Assembly (NCBI GenBank): GCA_036346225.1
Contig: JARFIW010000658.1
Location: 992,001-1,056,000 of the forward strand
Length of the DNA: 64,000 nt
Direction of reading: 5' to 3'
Origin: Platerodrilus igneus
Taxonomy: Eukaryota > Arthropoda > Insecta > Coleoptera > Lycidae
How positions within the stretch are numbered: the first letter of the stretch is position 1; every line of letters begins with the position of its first letter. The notes under the pieces are model-generated. The model searched no databases and was not told the DNA's origin. It saw only the letters and a list, made by a program, of their open reading frames with translations. Positions 33,430 to 45,477 of this stretch are shown piece by piece. The position numbers were made by a program, and so were the translations under genes.

Positions 33430-34310
33430 CACAGAAAGATGATTTTCGTTCAAGACAATTGCTAATCAGCTTATTGTAAATCAATCCACTAGCATGCGCT
33501 GTTATCGTAGCAGAGGAATTAACGTCGGAGACAAATTATCGAGGTGCAAGAGCGTCATCTTCCTTGTGGTAATAAGAGGCCCAGTCTCCAGTATCAAATC
33601 AACTGACAAATAATGGTTATGTAATGAAAGTCGCCCTGTCACTATGCTAAGGGCTTATCGTCGAATCAGAAGTTTGCTTGCAATCCTATCTGCTAGATTT
33701 TGTCATACCGCTTACGACCCCAACACCGACGGCAACGATTAGACTGGTATCTAAAGTGGCGTAGGGTGGTTTTTAGTGATGAATCCCATTTTCTGTTTGG
33801 GGATGCATGATGACCGTATGAGAGTCGGACGAAAACGTGGAAATCATCGCTGTGTTAAATTTTCGTTGAGAAGCACCTGCACCTAACTGTGGGGGTAATA
33901 GCTTGGGGTGAGATATCCTATGGAATTAGGTATCATTTGATATTCATTCGAGCGATATGTTATGAAGTTGCAGAACCTGATATTTTTCTATTTCGTCAGG
34001 AGTTGGAGGACCTAATTTGCCAACCGGATAATGCTCGTCCTCACAATGTAAGTCATTTTGTAAACCGATTTGAAGAAGTTAATGTTAAACTCTTACTTGG
34101 CCACCTAGATCACTCTATCTTTTGCCCATTGAGCGTGGATCATTATGGGAAGAAGACTAAAACATTTAACAAATTTTCCGTAGGCGCTGGAAGCTCTTCA
34201 GTATAAAGTACAAGATGTTTGACACGCAATTTCTCATAGAAAATTGATCACATGCTGGAATCAATGCCATACCGAGTGAGAAAATGTGAAGTTAATAGAA
34301 TGAGCTCGGT
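33430..34310 (+). pseudogene. Tc1-like transposase, decayed
   Basis: DDE transposase. After a broken helix-turn-helix region, the plus strand gives WYLKWRRVVFSDESHFLFG (first catalytic Asp in SDES), VGRKRGNHRC, IAWGEISYGIRYHLIFI, CQPDNARPHNVSHFV (second Asp in the QDNARPH block) and GHLDHSIFCPLSVDHYG, where the family has SPDLSPIEHVWD; the third acidic residue is altered. Frames shift several times. Residual C-terminal similarity continues to about 34310. Terminal inverted repeats were not identified. Confidence 0.85.
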
Positions 34311-35900
34311 CTGCTCCCAAACAGCTTTTTAAAGTGGCAACAACGTTGGTATTTCACACCTGACGTCGGATTGCAACGGTGGCATGACCATCAAACGACT
34401 CATTTCTATACCTATATGGTGAGTTAATTTTGAGTCGGTTCGACGTCAGCACTCGACCAAGCTAGTCACTAAATGCATTCAAATCTGAATCTTTTTTAAC
34501 GTAATCGTGTAGCCTCAAACTATCCCACAGTATGACATTTAAGTCGGTATCGATACAAAATTCGGCACTAGTTTTATAATAATAGCGTATAATAGTAAAT
34601 AAATCTGTACATATTCTAACAAGTCGGTTTACTTTGAAACGTATTTTCTAAAGGCACCAGCCCCACTCATGGGCGCTAGTGAGACGAAGTCTTCCGACAT
34701 AACTAGGGGTCTATTCCTTGGGTAGAGCTATGAGAAATGGGGGTAAGTCGAAATCTGTTTGTAGGTCAAACTTAATCTCAGACAAATAGGCGCCACCAAG
34801 TCCGGACTTATTTACGATAATGGCATGGCATATTTCTAAGGGCGGACGTGGAGACCCAAAGAAAAAAAAGATCGCCTTCGATGACAAAAACCTGTCTTGA
34901 TAAAATAAGACGCTGTTCCTGTAAGAAATTATAATAGTTAGGTTAATAAAAAAGGTGGAACACTATTTGTGTCCCGCAAATATACATAAAGAAGTAGTAA
35001 AAAGATATTTTCAATATAAAGTTGGCATCAAAATTCTACTCTTAAGGATGTTAGCTTTCTGTGATTAGGTTTGATCATATTTGATCAAAATAAAAAACTT
35101 TAATCTTGAACCAATTATTTACTAAAAAGAATGAATCTCTTTTAAAATAAAATGAATTGCAACAAAATTTAATTAATAACTGAATTACTTCGTGAATTTT
35201 AATTTCAGGTTTATCTAAGTTATTCATAATTAAACATTTTACAGTATATTGTAAACTTGTTACACAAAAAAGACTCCGACCCGTGCAGATCTGTTCAGGC
35301 AGGTTACATCTAAAAATGTTACTACTCAAGTTTTTCCTTTTTAAGTTACATGTACTAGTTTTAGTTTCTAAAAAAGCAGATCACAAAAATATTCTTGTTT
35401 ACATAACTTGTGCTAAAGCTGTTCGAAGCATTTGCTTTCAAGAACACATCTGTCAGCAGTATACTACAGAAAAATAAGTGACGTCAGTAACACCTGTTGT
35501 TGTTACTAACGATTCATAATGAACCACGCGTGTTGTTTCTCAAAACATCAAATTAGTAAATTTTAATTTCGACACTGGAAATACAGCTCAGCAATAGTTG
35601 AAACTTTTATAATATTCATGCTTTTACACATAAGAACAAATTAATGTGTTTCTAATGTGAAACACCAAAAAAGTACTTAAAGCTAACTACGAACCAAAAA
35701 CTGCTTTTCTCGCCTTGATGAGGTACTTGTTATATCATGCGAAGTTTACTGCATGTAGTGTGAACCAAGCTCATACTAAACAGCTTCTACCAAATGGAGT
35801 TGTTCCAGGTGTAGGATTAAATACGGTCACGATACATTCGGCAGCTGCCGCAATCCGGATGTTGAATCACACCGCCTCACCAAAGTAGCATCTTTACGCT
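34311..35900. other. Mostly AT-rich DNA with one GC-rich island
   Basis: 34655-34885 is unusually GC-rich, with GGCACCAGCCCCACTCATGG at one end and a G/A run GACCCAAAGAAAAAAAAG at the other. No frame is convincingly coding and no copy was found elsewhere in the window. It may be a diverged repeat or an untranslated exon. The rest carries no recognised feature. Confidence 0.35.
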
Positions 35901-36062
35901 GTATAACAAAGTGGTCTTCTTAAAATTGGTTAAACTTTCTATTTTCAAAGTTGCATTGTTAATTGTTGCATTATTCACGTCGTATAACAAAGTGGTCTTC
36001 ATAAAATGGATTAAATTTTCTATTTTCTAAGTTGCATTTTTAATTGTAGCATTCTTCACGTC
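35901..36062. repeat. 81-bp tandem duplication
   Basis: GTATAACAAAGTGGTCTTC begins both units (35901 and 35982). Each unit ends TTCACGTC. The copies differ at roughly one position in ten. Confidence 0.9.
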
Positions 36063-36065
36063 GTG

Positions 36066-36291
36066 CTAAATAAAATATCTCAAATTAAACAAGTTAATAA
36101 CCTTCATACGATACCAACCGCTGTTCAAAGATTTGTCCCGACTCCTCAAAGTTGATACGCAAATTGCCGGCCTGCAGTCTTTGGTACATCTTATCGCTTC
36201 TTCCACGTATGGCCGACTGATTACAAAACTAGCTCGGGCGACCGAGGCGTCCGAGGAGGGGACTGTCAAACCGAAACGCGCCTGCGAATAG
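36066..36291 (-). CDS. Candidate minus-strand terminal coding exon
   Basis: Preceded on the minus strand by TGTGTCTTCTACAG, a good acceptor. Only one frame is open: after one base completing a codon it reads YSQARFGLTVPSSDASVARA, then SFVISRPYVEEAIRCTKDC and RPAICVSTLRSRDKSL, and stops at 36066-36068. The stretch is markedly GC-richer than its flanks and rich in Ser, Arg and Cys. No donor is needed if this is the last exon. No family recognised; a retroelement origin is not excluded. Confidence 0.45.
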
Positions 36292-36331
36292 CTGTAGAAG
36301 ACACAGATATTCAACCACAAATAAAATACCA

Positions 36332-36998
36332 AAGGACGATGCTGCTTTAACGTATTACCCTAGTTGTTAAATGTATTTTACCATTATTTTAATAAAAGTG
36401 TTTTATTATTCTCGCACTTTGATGAAGGGATTTATTAATCAAAAATAAAATTGTTACAACTTTACTAAGATATATACTTTTTGATGCTTTTATTTATGAA
36501 TATGAGTATTGATTGAAATGTAATTCGTCTTCAAAAAAACATGAAAATGTAAACAAAGGAGTTTTTTATCGATAAAACTGGATAAGACATGTTGAAAAAA
36601 TTAAATAGTAATTTCCTCTAATAATGCAAAATCTACATTTTTAAAAAGTTTCATATACTGTGGCCGTGTACATTTACGTTAAAAAACATAGCGACATCCC
36701 TTTTAAATCTAACATATACAAAGAGCAAAAGAAATTTACTAATTCCAAATATTAGTATCTAATTTCAAACCACGTTTTACTAATTCCGGCATGTAGTCCA
36801 AATACGTACCACAAACTGCATTGTATAAAAACGTTTAGTACAAACCTTATACCAAAACTACCTTGTGGTAGTAGTAAGTTCAATCACCTTTCGAGCGCCG
36901 GCACATTTTGCATATTTTTATGGTTTTCATTACATATATATTACAGAAATATTCAGTAATTCAGAATTAAAATTGAGCGCCTACTGACAGTTACGCAA
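36332..36998. other. AT-rich non-coding DNA
   Basis: Nothing recognised. Confidence 0.4.
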
Positions 36999-37391
36999 CT
37001 TTTCCAAATCTATTTGTATATGCATAAAACATGTAATCAAAACAAAATTAATTTGGAGATTAAAAATTTGGTAATTAAAATTGTACTATTAACAACGTTG
37101 ATCCGACGTCGTTCAAAAACTTAACTAATACGCTAAATTCAATCGTCTTACGAGTGTCGACATATGGAGTGTATTTTAATGGTTTATACGACATCTAAAT
37201 CACAAGAATATTTATTAATCGGTGCGCAGAATCGGGTGTCTATTAACAGAGATGTGGTTTTTCTAAATCTATTTGTATATGTATAAAACACTTAACCAAA
37301 GCAAAATTGATTTGGAAGTTAAGAATTTGGTAATTAAAACTATACCACTACCAACATTGATCCGACATCGTTCAAAAACAGAACAATTGCA
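36999..37391. repeat. Direct repeat of ~134 bp at 259-bp spacing
   Basis: AAATCTATTTGTATATG opens similar blocks at 37006 and 37265, both running through AATTTGGTAATTAAAA and TTGATCCGACxTCGTTCAAA. The intervening sequence is not duplicated further, so this may be two units of a longer, diverged tandem array. Confidence 0.75.
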
Positions 37392-38289
37392 GTCAGTTAT
37401 CCAACGTCTAGAGGACGTTATTTGATTAGTTAAATAGGCCTTCCACCTATTTAGTTGGTTAACGACCACCAATCAACATTTTCGGTTCCCACTAATACCG
37501 ACGGAACGTGTAAGTCGGATTCAATCGTCAAAGGGACGTTCTTGTATAACCTGCAAATACATTAGTAGAGCTCCGACGTTATATTACCGTTGTTTGTATA
37601 CATGGGGTATAGACACCGACCACAATTTGTAGCAATAACGACGTTAGAGTAAGTCAAACGGTAGTCGGTATCCGGTAAAATGTTGCTTGGGTTGTTCAAT
37701 AATGTTATGCTAGTCTTTTGTTTTTTTCTGTAAAATTTTAATCACTTATTACGTTTGAATAGTTAAACATTTCTGCCAAATTTGTTAAAAAATTTCTACC
37801 CCTTCTTGGTGTTGCAATTTCCATGTCACTATTAGCACAATATTCCATCAATTTTATCGTTTGCATAATAATTTGTAATTAGTTAAAATTGAATACTAAA
37901 AGCAATAAATAAGCATACTTAATTACTTAATTACGAATACAACATATAAGAGGAGACTAATAACTCTCTCTAGGTATTTCAACCATTTGCATAGTTGTGT
38001 GCTATTAAAATACATAGTTCATTAAAGGTTTCATTTTTGGGGCAACTACTAAACTAAACAAAAAACCTCTGAAGTCGAACTTTCGTAAACTAATTAAATT
38101 GTGCATCGTTTAAATAATTTTGTTTGAGCTTAACACACTGTCCAATGTGAGAATGAACAGCATTGGTATCTTGAAAATAGTTAAAAGCGCAAATGACTCA
38201 AATTATAAAAATGTTGCGCAAATTTGAGTATGTATTCAGCCCATCCAAATAAGTTGGTTACTCCTTATCGCTTTCGGCGTTTTTGTAAA
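37392..38289. other. AT-rich non-coding DNA
   Basis: No gene recognised. Confidence 0.4.
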
Positions 38290-38293
38290 ATAT

Positions 38294-38912
38294 TGTAACG
38301 AAAATTCTATTTGCAAAACCACGGTGCTTTATTTTCAAACAGGTTATACAAGCCTTATAGATGCAATAAAATTTCTATAAGCTTGATTGACTTTCAGAGC
38401 TTTAACTAACAATAAAAGTTTTATCCCCTTAAGACTAAAACTACACTGCTATCTCCTAAATTACTACTGAAGTACTATAAGAAATTAATATCTAAGCACT
38501 AATTATTAATTTATATTAGTTTATATAATCACTAACAGTAATTTATATTATATTAAGACTATCAAAGCTTTCAACTAGAACATATTGCAGTCGATGCTCT
38601 ACATTAGAACAAGCACTACAATCAAAGCTGCAATTAGAACTGTCTTGCTGTAACTATACCGGCAAATTTATATACACTTTAATCGTTCTGGATTAATCTA
38701 CAACAACCCAGAATATACAAATGACGTTCTGCAGGTTTCTTATTGTACTTTTTTTAATAAACTCTTACTCTTAAATGTAAAAGCCTTGTACCCGTCACTC
38801 AAAATTCATTCGAAAAGTGTAACGCCATGGAAAACCATCAATCATCTTTTGTGTATTCAAACCCTTCATTTACATTCCCATGTTTCAATCTTGGTCACAG
38901 ATGGGTGCTACA
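38294..38912 (-). mobile_element. Solo LTR of the Ty3 family (copy B) with ATAT target duplication
   Basis: Starts TGTAACGAAAATTC and ends GGGTGCTACA on the plus strand, i.e. TGTAG...CGTTACA on the minus. Shared blocks with the 29034 LTR include TATTTGCAAAAC, GGTTATACAAGCCTT, TTAACTAACAATA and GGTTTCTTATTGTA. ATAT at 38290-38293 and 38913-38916 is the target duplication. Confidence 0.85.
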
Positions 38913-39439
38913 ATATGATTTTTTGGATTACTCTTTTAAACTTTTTGTTTATTTGAAAATATTCAAAAACCAAATGCACCCTCGTGTTGTCACTTTTGGA
39001 GCTTTATAAATTCGTGTCGTCAGGTTTTTGATTCGATGTTTTGTCTCTGAGAAATTATTTTCAAGTTTTTTATATAACCGAGAGTAATGAGACATCCTGT
39101 AATCGGCCTTATCTTTTATTACAAATTTAACAATGTATTACACGTTCAGGTTTTAAAACAAATTTTTACCTTTTTCTTACTTCTTAGTTGCTATATTCTT
39201 CCAAATATTATAACTAAGCATTGATAAAATTACCATACATATTTTCGGTTTCCATTTTTACCGTTTTCTTAATCTTTATTAAAATATATTCAAAAATAGC
39301 ACCTACTTTCAGAATCAAAATTCATTTTTTTTCACCATGCCAAGTCTTATATCCCATCCTGGGTGTACATGCTACATTGATGCAGTTTAAATAAAATTAT
39401 ATTCAATCATTTAATGAATATATCAAAATTAATTGAATT
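38913..39439. other. AT-rich non-coding DNA
   Basis: No gene recognised. Confidence 0.4.
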
Positions 39440-39459
39440 TCAATTAATGGGTGCTTGAG

Positions 39460-41700
39460 GTCTAGATGTGATGTAAAGTGCTCCCACCGTTGTCGCCAAA
39501 GGTGCATGCCCCAGGATTGGTGGGAGTAAATGCAGAAATGAGTGTAAGTATGTGAAGAAATTAAGCTAATTGCTATTTGTCGTTAGAGTGTTTTATTGTT
39601 GTGGATTTCAGACAGGAGGTTGGTTGCTGGGGATTAACGTCAGGAATTGGTATAATTGCTCGGGAAGGTGTGTGACAATATAGTTTAAGTTTAAGATTGG
39701 ACAGTAAGAATCTAGGTTTATTTTGGATTTTAATGTTGTTAGTAGAAGACTGGTGCGCGGACAAGAATATATTAGGTGCGGTGGGGTATATGGGGTTATG
39801 TGGTCACAGGAACAGTATGAGAAACGAGTTATTGGAATTGATGGAGTTCATTTCGGAAATTTCTATGACCCGTTAGGAATTGCATTGTGACAGGACTAGA
39901 GAAGGTGGTGTGAGTAGAAATGTCTTATGTCGGGGAAGATTTGGAAAATCTAGCAGCCGGTAGGAAAGAAGGAACTTATGTCTACCAGAAACCAGGAGAG
40001 AATTATAGATTCGTGCTTTAATTTCTGATTTCTAGAAAGTGGTGGAGCGTAATGGGGAATTTATGTTTAACGTTGCGGATTTGGATGGTTGCATGAAGTT
40101 GGGTTTCTATTGGAGACATGTTGAATAGGGTGTATAAGCATGTGGTTGAGGTCGTTGGGTAGGCTCGGGAATTGTGTAGTAGGAAACATCTGATTATGGT
40201 ATTTAGCTTGCCTCTGGACGAGGATGAGGTTAAAGGGAGCCAGAAGTCTGCTACATATCGGATTATTAGGATTATAGTTTACTTCAGGATCATTCCTCGT
40301 GTCGCGATGGTGATGTGTATTGTGTGGGGAAGTGATTGTAAGAGACTTTGCACAATAAATTTGATTTTGTTGCATGTCTATATGGAGTCCCAGGTATTGT
40401 GCTGTTATTGATAAGCAAATTTGAAGTATTTAGAAGACGGATTGTGATAGGTTGGTTTAGGCTGAGAAATCTTTTCAGTAAGAGCATTTGTATTTTGGGA
40501 GGGTACGGCTGATGTTTGTTCAGAAAGGACCAGATTCTACGAAGTTTATAAGGACAACACAATGTGCTTTAGGGAATCTCGGAAGTCTCTATGTATTAGG
40601 GAAGTGATATCGTCGGCATAGGCAAGGATGGTTGTATTAGGGATATCGGGATCGAATAAAGGGTTTAAGGCAGATTCCAAACAATCCGAGATAGACGGGA
40701 TCCTTGAGGGCAACCTTGTGTGAGTGGTTTAGATATAGTGTGGAGGTTCGTGGCTAAAGTAGCGGTTTGGGATGTAAGGTACAATTTAATGATTAGGGAT
40801 ATGTTGAATGAAAAGTTTGCTGTTCTTATATTGGTCAGAAAGTTTATTCATCAGAAGACACCAAAGGCTGAGTAGAAGAAGAATTTAATGGTAGAAAGTG
40901 GCAAGAGGATCGAGCGTTGTGTACCATATTCCTGTCGAAAACCGACTTTATTGGGAAAAAAGAGCTAATGGAGTTTGATATGACAGTTCATTTTGTGTAG
41001 CATAAATTGTTCGAGGATTTTACCAAGTGTTTGAGGTAAGGCAATAGGCTTATAGGGTTTAAGGTCATCGGGAGGTTTATCGGTTTTAGGATTATGGTTA
41101 TGGAGGCTGATTTAAATATTTTTGGAATAGTTCCTGTAGAGGGGAATTTTGTGAACAATAGGTGGACGATTTCTCTAATTAGAAGTCAGGATTTGTTTAT
41201 TTGATCGGGACCGGGAGCTTTATGGGGATTGAATTTGGTAATAAAGGAGTCTAGGAGAGAGATTTCAAATGCAGTGTCTGTTTCGTTTTTGAGTGTAATT
41301 AGTGAATTGTTTATTAGGTTTTGCTGTTGTAATGTAGAGCCATTGTGCGGAGCTGTGTGGATGACGGCATCCAGAAAAGTAGTCAGTGTGGTCTTGAATG
41401 TGGAGATGAGTGTGTTAGAAGGAGCTGAGGGAGTTTTATTAGTTTCTTATATATGGTCTATGGGTTGGCAGCATTGTCTTGTATGATTTTTAATAGGTGT
41501 GTTGTCATTGCGATTTTTATCATATTTTTATATTGTCTTCTGTCATTAAATTATGAGTTCGAAAGTTAATTGATGGTAACGAGATCTGCGTTTGCTCCTT
41601 TACCTCTTTGTAGGCGATTTGTTGTTTGTACAAGTGCTTGTCTGGTAATTGTTAGTTCTGACTTCCACCAGGGTACGGGTTGTAGTGTCTGAAGTTTTTA
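39460..41700 (-). pseudogene. Jockey-like reverse transcriptase
   Basis: Motifs on the minus strand: KFNPHKAPGPDQINKS near 41200-41245, PKIFKSASITIILKP, KPPDDLKPYKPIALPQTLGK, FFPNKVGFRQEYGTQ near 40935, and an intact catalytic box ILAYADDITS near 40610-40640. The thumb region follows with LINNSTIPGTPY and, further on, PTTQFPSLPND. Internal stops, e.g. after the GPDQINKS block, show it is dead although the YADD box survives. Confidence 0.85.
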
Positions 41701-42640
41701 GGGGCAAAGAAAGCAGCGGCGATTAGGACATTTTTACTAGTTCCCTGGCTAGTAAATTCGGGTTGCAATCTACATATGTAGTAGTCAAGAACTTGGGTAT
41801 TAAGTTGATTAGAATTTCTATAAAAAAATTCCAGCCTACTCTGAGGGTATTAAAGGTTGAAGGTTTTCTTATGTGTGTGAAGTAGGAAATTGGGGAGGAT
41901 GTCAAATGTAGTAGGATTGTGATAATTGGTCTAATGTATGTGAGAGACTTTCCATGAGTAAATCAGGTTAGAGACTAAAGAAGAAGATAAACTTTGGTCA
42001 GTGTTGGTATGGCTATTATGGGATTCCAAAGTGGGGATTAGGGTGGGTACGTTATGGATATCTAAGTGATAGTCATTGATACAGTCTTCGAGTATATGTC
42101 CGTCTTTATCTGTATCGTTGTTATGCCAGAGTGTGGATTTGGAATTGGCTTCTACTGCTATTAGTTGTCAATATACGTTCCAATTAGGGTAGGTGAGTTT
42201 TGATGTTTATGCTGAATTAGAAGTAAGATGAGATTAGGAGTATGTAGTCATATTTCCAGTGGAGTTCAACTACAGTAGTATTGGGAGTGGAGGATGAAAT
42301 GTGATAGGCGGAAACAATTAAGTGATCAGTTATTATTACGGCAGAGGATACTTTGGATCTGTGGGGTTGAGGTGGACATAAATTTGGAAGAAAATGAGGA
42401 AGTTAGAACTTTTGTTGTCAATTAAGTAAAGTTCCCGAAATAGGGCAATGTGAAAACGATGCCTTTGGAGTATGTTGGATAATTTTAAGGTGGTTGCGCG
42501 AGACTGTAGAAGGATAATTGGGATGTATCTCGATTTGGAGTTATGTACATGGTGTCTAGAACCTATAGCCAGTGCGATTTTGTTAGGTGTAGAGGTTGTT
42601 TATACACAGGGAAGTCAGAACTAGTCACGTCGTGGTCGTG
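41701..42640 (-). pseudogene. Jockey-like endonuclease region
   Basis: Lies between ORF1 and RT. Readable parts include NSPTLIGTYIDN and FNTLRVGWNFFIEILINLIP, the segment linking endonuclease and RT in Jockey-like ORF2. Catalytic residues of the APE fold (SDH and others) could not be placed because of frame breaks. Confidence 0.55.
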
Positions 42641-43772
42641 TGGTTAGTTTATTCTGGTGTAGTTTGTGTATCTGGGGGCAGCAGTGAACAATGGGGAAAT
42701 TGTAACAGGGTATGGTTATGTGGGTTCTGGCACAACGACTACAGGCGGATGGTGGACGGGATCGGGTAACAGCGACTAGATTACGAATACGACAGGACTT
42801 GTAGTCAATAGGGAAATGTTGATCTATTGTAAGGATGGAGAGGAGCCTGGGCGAGACATTGAAAATGAGGTCGGATTTGGAACGACGGATAGCAACTGAA
42901 ATTTTGGATAGGAATTTTATTTCGGGGTAAACAGGTCAAGCGAATTTTAGTAGTAGATAAGGTTAAGGGCATCGGCACTGGGAGTGTCTTTGTCGAGATC
43001 GAATATAATAATCAGCGGGAGCTTAGGTTTAGGCAGGGTAATGCTGCAGAAATTTTGGATGAATATTATGCTGTGGAAGGTTGTATGCTCCGGTTAGGTC
43101 GAGAAACGAAGGGCAAAGGTTGGTTTTCACTACTTTTAAAGTTTGGTGGAGTCTGTATCAAAGTTTCTTAGTTTAGTGGTAATAATTTTCGACGGGGGTC
43201 TACTAAGGGGTGCATGTTTTGAGGATGGAGGAAGAAGACTTGTAATTGTGGCATACGTAGATGGAATGGTTAGTAATTGTGTGGGTGCACTTGCCCTTGT
43301 GGTTTTAGATGTTGGTTTTAGGATGGCATATAAACATTTTTGAAGAGTTTGGAGCTTTGTTTCAGCGATGTTATTTCTTTAAACGGCTTCGTTGGTTATG
43401 AGAGCGAATGGTTCCATCTTTTGTAGCAATTGACAGCTGCTTTGTTGATGTTGCTGGTCTCTTTAAAAATAAAGTTCATTAATTCAACGTTCAATACTTT
43501 TGTGCTGTAAAGATAACTGAAACATTTTCAGGGTCCTTTTCATCTCTTTATCTTTTTCATGCATTCGACCATATGGACGTCGACCTTGATCTGGCATCTA
43601 TCAATGGTAGTGATGAGCAGCCTGTTCTTCCAGACCGGGCAAAAAGCTGGAGTTTCTTTACGGATAGGTGTAGTTGGAATGCGCTAGTGGTCGTTAGTGC
43701 AGCGGTTGTTGGCGTGTATATTTTTGGTGTTGAACTGCTGAATACTGCGTCTGTCTTTTTGTCCATGGGCAT
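42641..43772 (-). pseudogene. Jockey-like ORF1 (gag) remnant
   Basis: Opens near 43772 with MPMDKKTDAVFSSSTPK, a low-complexity start, and runs into DTPSADALNLIYY (the LDR.TP..DAL.LIY block of Jockey gag). A zinc-knuckle region with VAVTRSRPPSACSRCARTH and PCYNFPIVHCC follows before 42640. Frames shift at least three times. A plus-strand frame over 43573-43788 is a shadow. Confidence 0.65.
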
Positions 43773-43998
43773 AATGGTTAAAGCTTAAACTAGATTTGTT
43801 TACAATAACAGTGGCACCTGTGCTATGTCACCTATGATGTTGTTTTGAGGTTCTAAAACTGTATGTAAACTACAGTTACGGTTGTTTTTAGCATTTTTGT
43901 TTGTTATCTAATTACGTTAGATTTGCAATTTAGATGTGTGGTAGATCTCAAACTAACAATTGAATTTATATAGCAGCTGAACTAGAAATAGCAGGCGA

Positions 43999-44318
43999 AT
44001 ATGACCCACAACCACATCCGATCGGATTTTAATCCGACCTAAGTCGGATAGCAAAACTGTTCCTAAACAAGAGAATGTAAGCGATAGCCAGAATTATTTA
44101 ACTGCTTTAGATATAACCATGTGCAGTCCTGATAGATATGTTAAGGATGAATGCATTCGGCATTTTTGTAACTACTTTAGATTTTGAATACTTTGGGACT
44201 TGGTAAAATTTTTAGTAGTTCGGACTTAAAAAAATTTGAACGTAGTAACTGTGGCATTTTTATGTCTGCTGCTCCTCAAGTGTGTGGCAGTCGTCGTATT
44301 TTCCTATTTTGTACTTAA
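43999..44318 (+). pseudogene. Coding-looking remnant upstream of palindromic repeats, unrecognised
   Basis: Two frames follow each other: the first is open from about 43999 to a TGA at 44185-44187 and contains ENVSDSQNYLTALDI and DRYVKDECIRHFCNYF. The second, shifted by one base, runs 44181-44318 with IFSSSDLKKFERSNCGIF and APQVCGSRRIFLF before TAA. They read as one frameshifted protein of roughly 105 residues, with balanced amino-acid use unlike AT-rich noise. No family recognised. The stop falls at the start of the palindromic array. Confidence 0.4.
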
Positions 44319-44418
44319 TCCGACCTAGATCGGATTTTAATCCGGCCTAGATCGGATTTTCATCCGACCTAGGTCGGATTAGTCCGATCTAGGTAGAATT
44401 TAGTCCGAATGTCCGACA
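44315..44418. repeat. Tandem 22-bp palindromic repeats (iteron-like)
   Basis: Units at 44315, 44337 and 44359 are exactly 22 bp; a 20-bp unit (44381) and a decayed one follow. Each centres on a palindrome of the type ATCCGACCTAGGTCGGAT, perfect in the third unit. A related pair lies at 44022-44048 (GATCGGATTTTAATCCGACC). Such arrays act as protein-binding sites in some origins and operators; here that is only inference. Confidence 0.85.
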
Positions 44419-44460
44419 TATATTCCTATCCGTTTACGCTAAAGAAAATTGCCCCCATTA

Positions 44461-44768
44461 TGCATGTCATACACTGTTGGTGGAAAAAAAGACAGCTGGA
44501 ATTAGACGAAATGTATGCAAAAATGCGAAAGTCGGACTACATAGAAAACACTGCGACAATACGCGAACAATACTAAGATGTGTTAGACAAAGAACATCTT
44601 ATTAGAGAAAATGAGGAAGAATTAAAAGATTATTTTATGTGCCGATGGACTGACTTAGATACATCTGGTTTCTACAAGCTGTATGCATTTGTGGTTAGTA
44701 AAAAATACCTTTTTAGTTATGTAGACGTCCTTGCGGAAAGGATGGTACTAAATCCATATACTTTTTAA
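44461..44768 (+). pseudogene. Unrecognised ORF with one internal stop (island ORF 2)
   Basis: One frame from about 44461 to the TAA at 44766-44768 with a single TAA at 44575-44577. Charged start (WWKKRQLELDEMYAKMRKS), then ENEEELKDYFMCRWTDLD and a hydrophobic YAFVVSKKYLFSYVDVLAER. It looks like a real alpha-helical protein of about 100 residues. The context of similar short ORFs and the nearby palindromic array suggest one mobile or viral insert, but I recognise no family. Confidence 0.4.
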
Positions 44769-44797
44769 AAGGTTATTCTAAAAACGTATTTATCAAA

Positions 44798-45338
44798 ATG
44801 GTGGATAACATAGACGAACTAAGGAATGTGGGTTTCGTAACCTTGGCGTATCACACACGCAAAGGGGTTCCGTTAAACATTGTATATTTGCCTAGTAAAG
44901 AACTTTTCGGATCGTTTAAAACCGAGGATCCTACAACCTATAACGAGCATATATTCCCAAAAGTGATGGACATGCAACAATAGTGAGTGAGAGAATAAGG
45001 ATTCCCTCCAATACCGACAAGAACAAATCGATCAAGTTAACAAGATACGTATGCAGGATATAGTAGGAGAGCCGCGATTAAAAGATTGTCGCAAGCTGCA
45101 AGAATTACACGAAGGAATGGATCTAGTTGTCGGTGGAATCAAAGATTTTATATATAGAGACAAACTTCGGTATATTTTACAATTCGTAAACCTAGACGGT
45201 CTCCATGTATCCAACTATTGGTTAGCAAAAAAGATAGAGGACTTGGGTGTCGATTTAAATTTTAAGCAGCGAATAAAATTAGATAAAATTAAAACCACTC
45301 CAAACAAATATAAAGAAAGGACTGTCTTCTGTGTATAA
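44798..45338 (+). pseudogene. Unrecognised frameshifted ORF pair (island ORF 3)
   Basis: The first frame starts at 44798 (VDNIDELRNVGFVTLAYHT and VPLNIVYLPSKELFGSF) and stops near 44983. A second frame opens immediately after (KDSLQYRQEQIDQVNKIRM, then LKDCRKLQELHEGMDLVVGG, ending KYKERTVFCV at 45338). The tail is rich in Lys and ends at the start of a 130-bp non-coding direct repeat that contains AATAAA, like a 3' UTR. A helical, coiled-coil-like middle is visible. Origin unknown; decayed viral gene is one possibility. Confidence 0.4.
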
Positions 45339-45347
45339 TTTTGTATT

Positions 45348-45477
45348 AAAATTAAGTTTAAATGGCTCCATGCTTGATCTTAAATGTTTTTAAATTTTGT
45401 TATGTATAATGTCAGAATAAAATTTTTAGAATAGTATTACATTGCTCTTTATTTACACAAGGTTATGACGTCACCAC
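45348..45477 (+). repeat. 130-bp direct repeat, copy 1
   Basis: AAATTAAGTTTAAATGGCTCC to TTATGACGTCACCAC. Contains AGAATAAAATTTT (polyadenylation-like) and a perfect TGACGTCA. Matches 46235-46364. Confidence 0.85.

Larger units (their letters stand above)
39440..43790 (-). mobile_element. Jockey-like non-LTR retrotransposon, decayed
   Basis: A G-rich plus strand and C-rich minus strand mark the element. On the minus strand an ORF1 (gag) is followed by an endonuclease region and a reverse transcriptase in the Jockey order. Many stops and shifts are present. The 5' end is placed near the first ORF1 codons (43772) and the 3' end near 39440, where composition changes. No target duplication was identified. 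Confidence 0.85.

Noticed and set aside
43573..43788. 71-residue plus-strand frame
   Set aside because: The minus strand here is the start of a Jockey-like ORF1 in continuity with gag motifs; the plus frame is its shadow.
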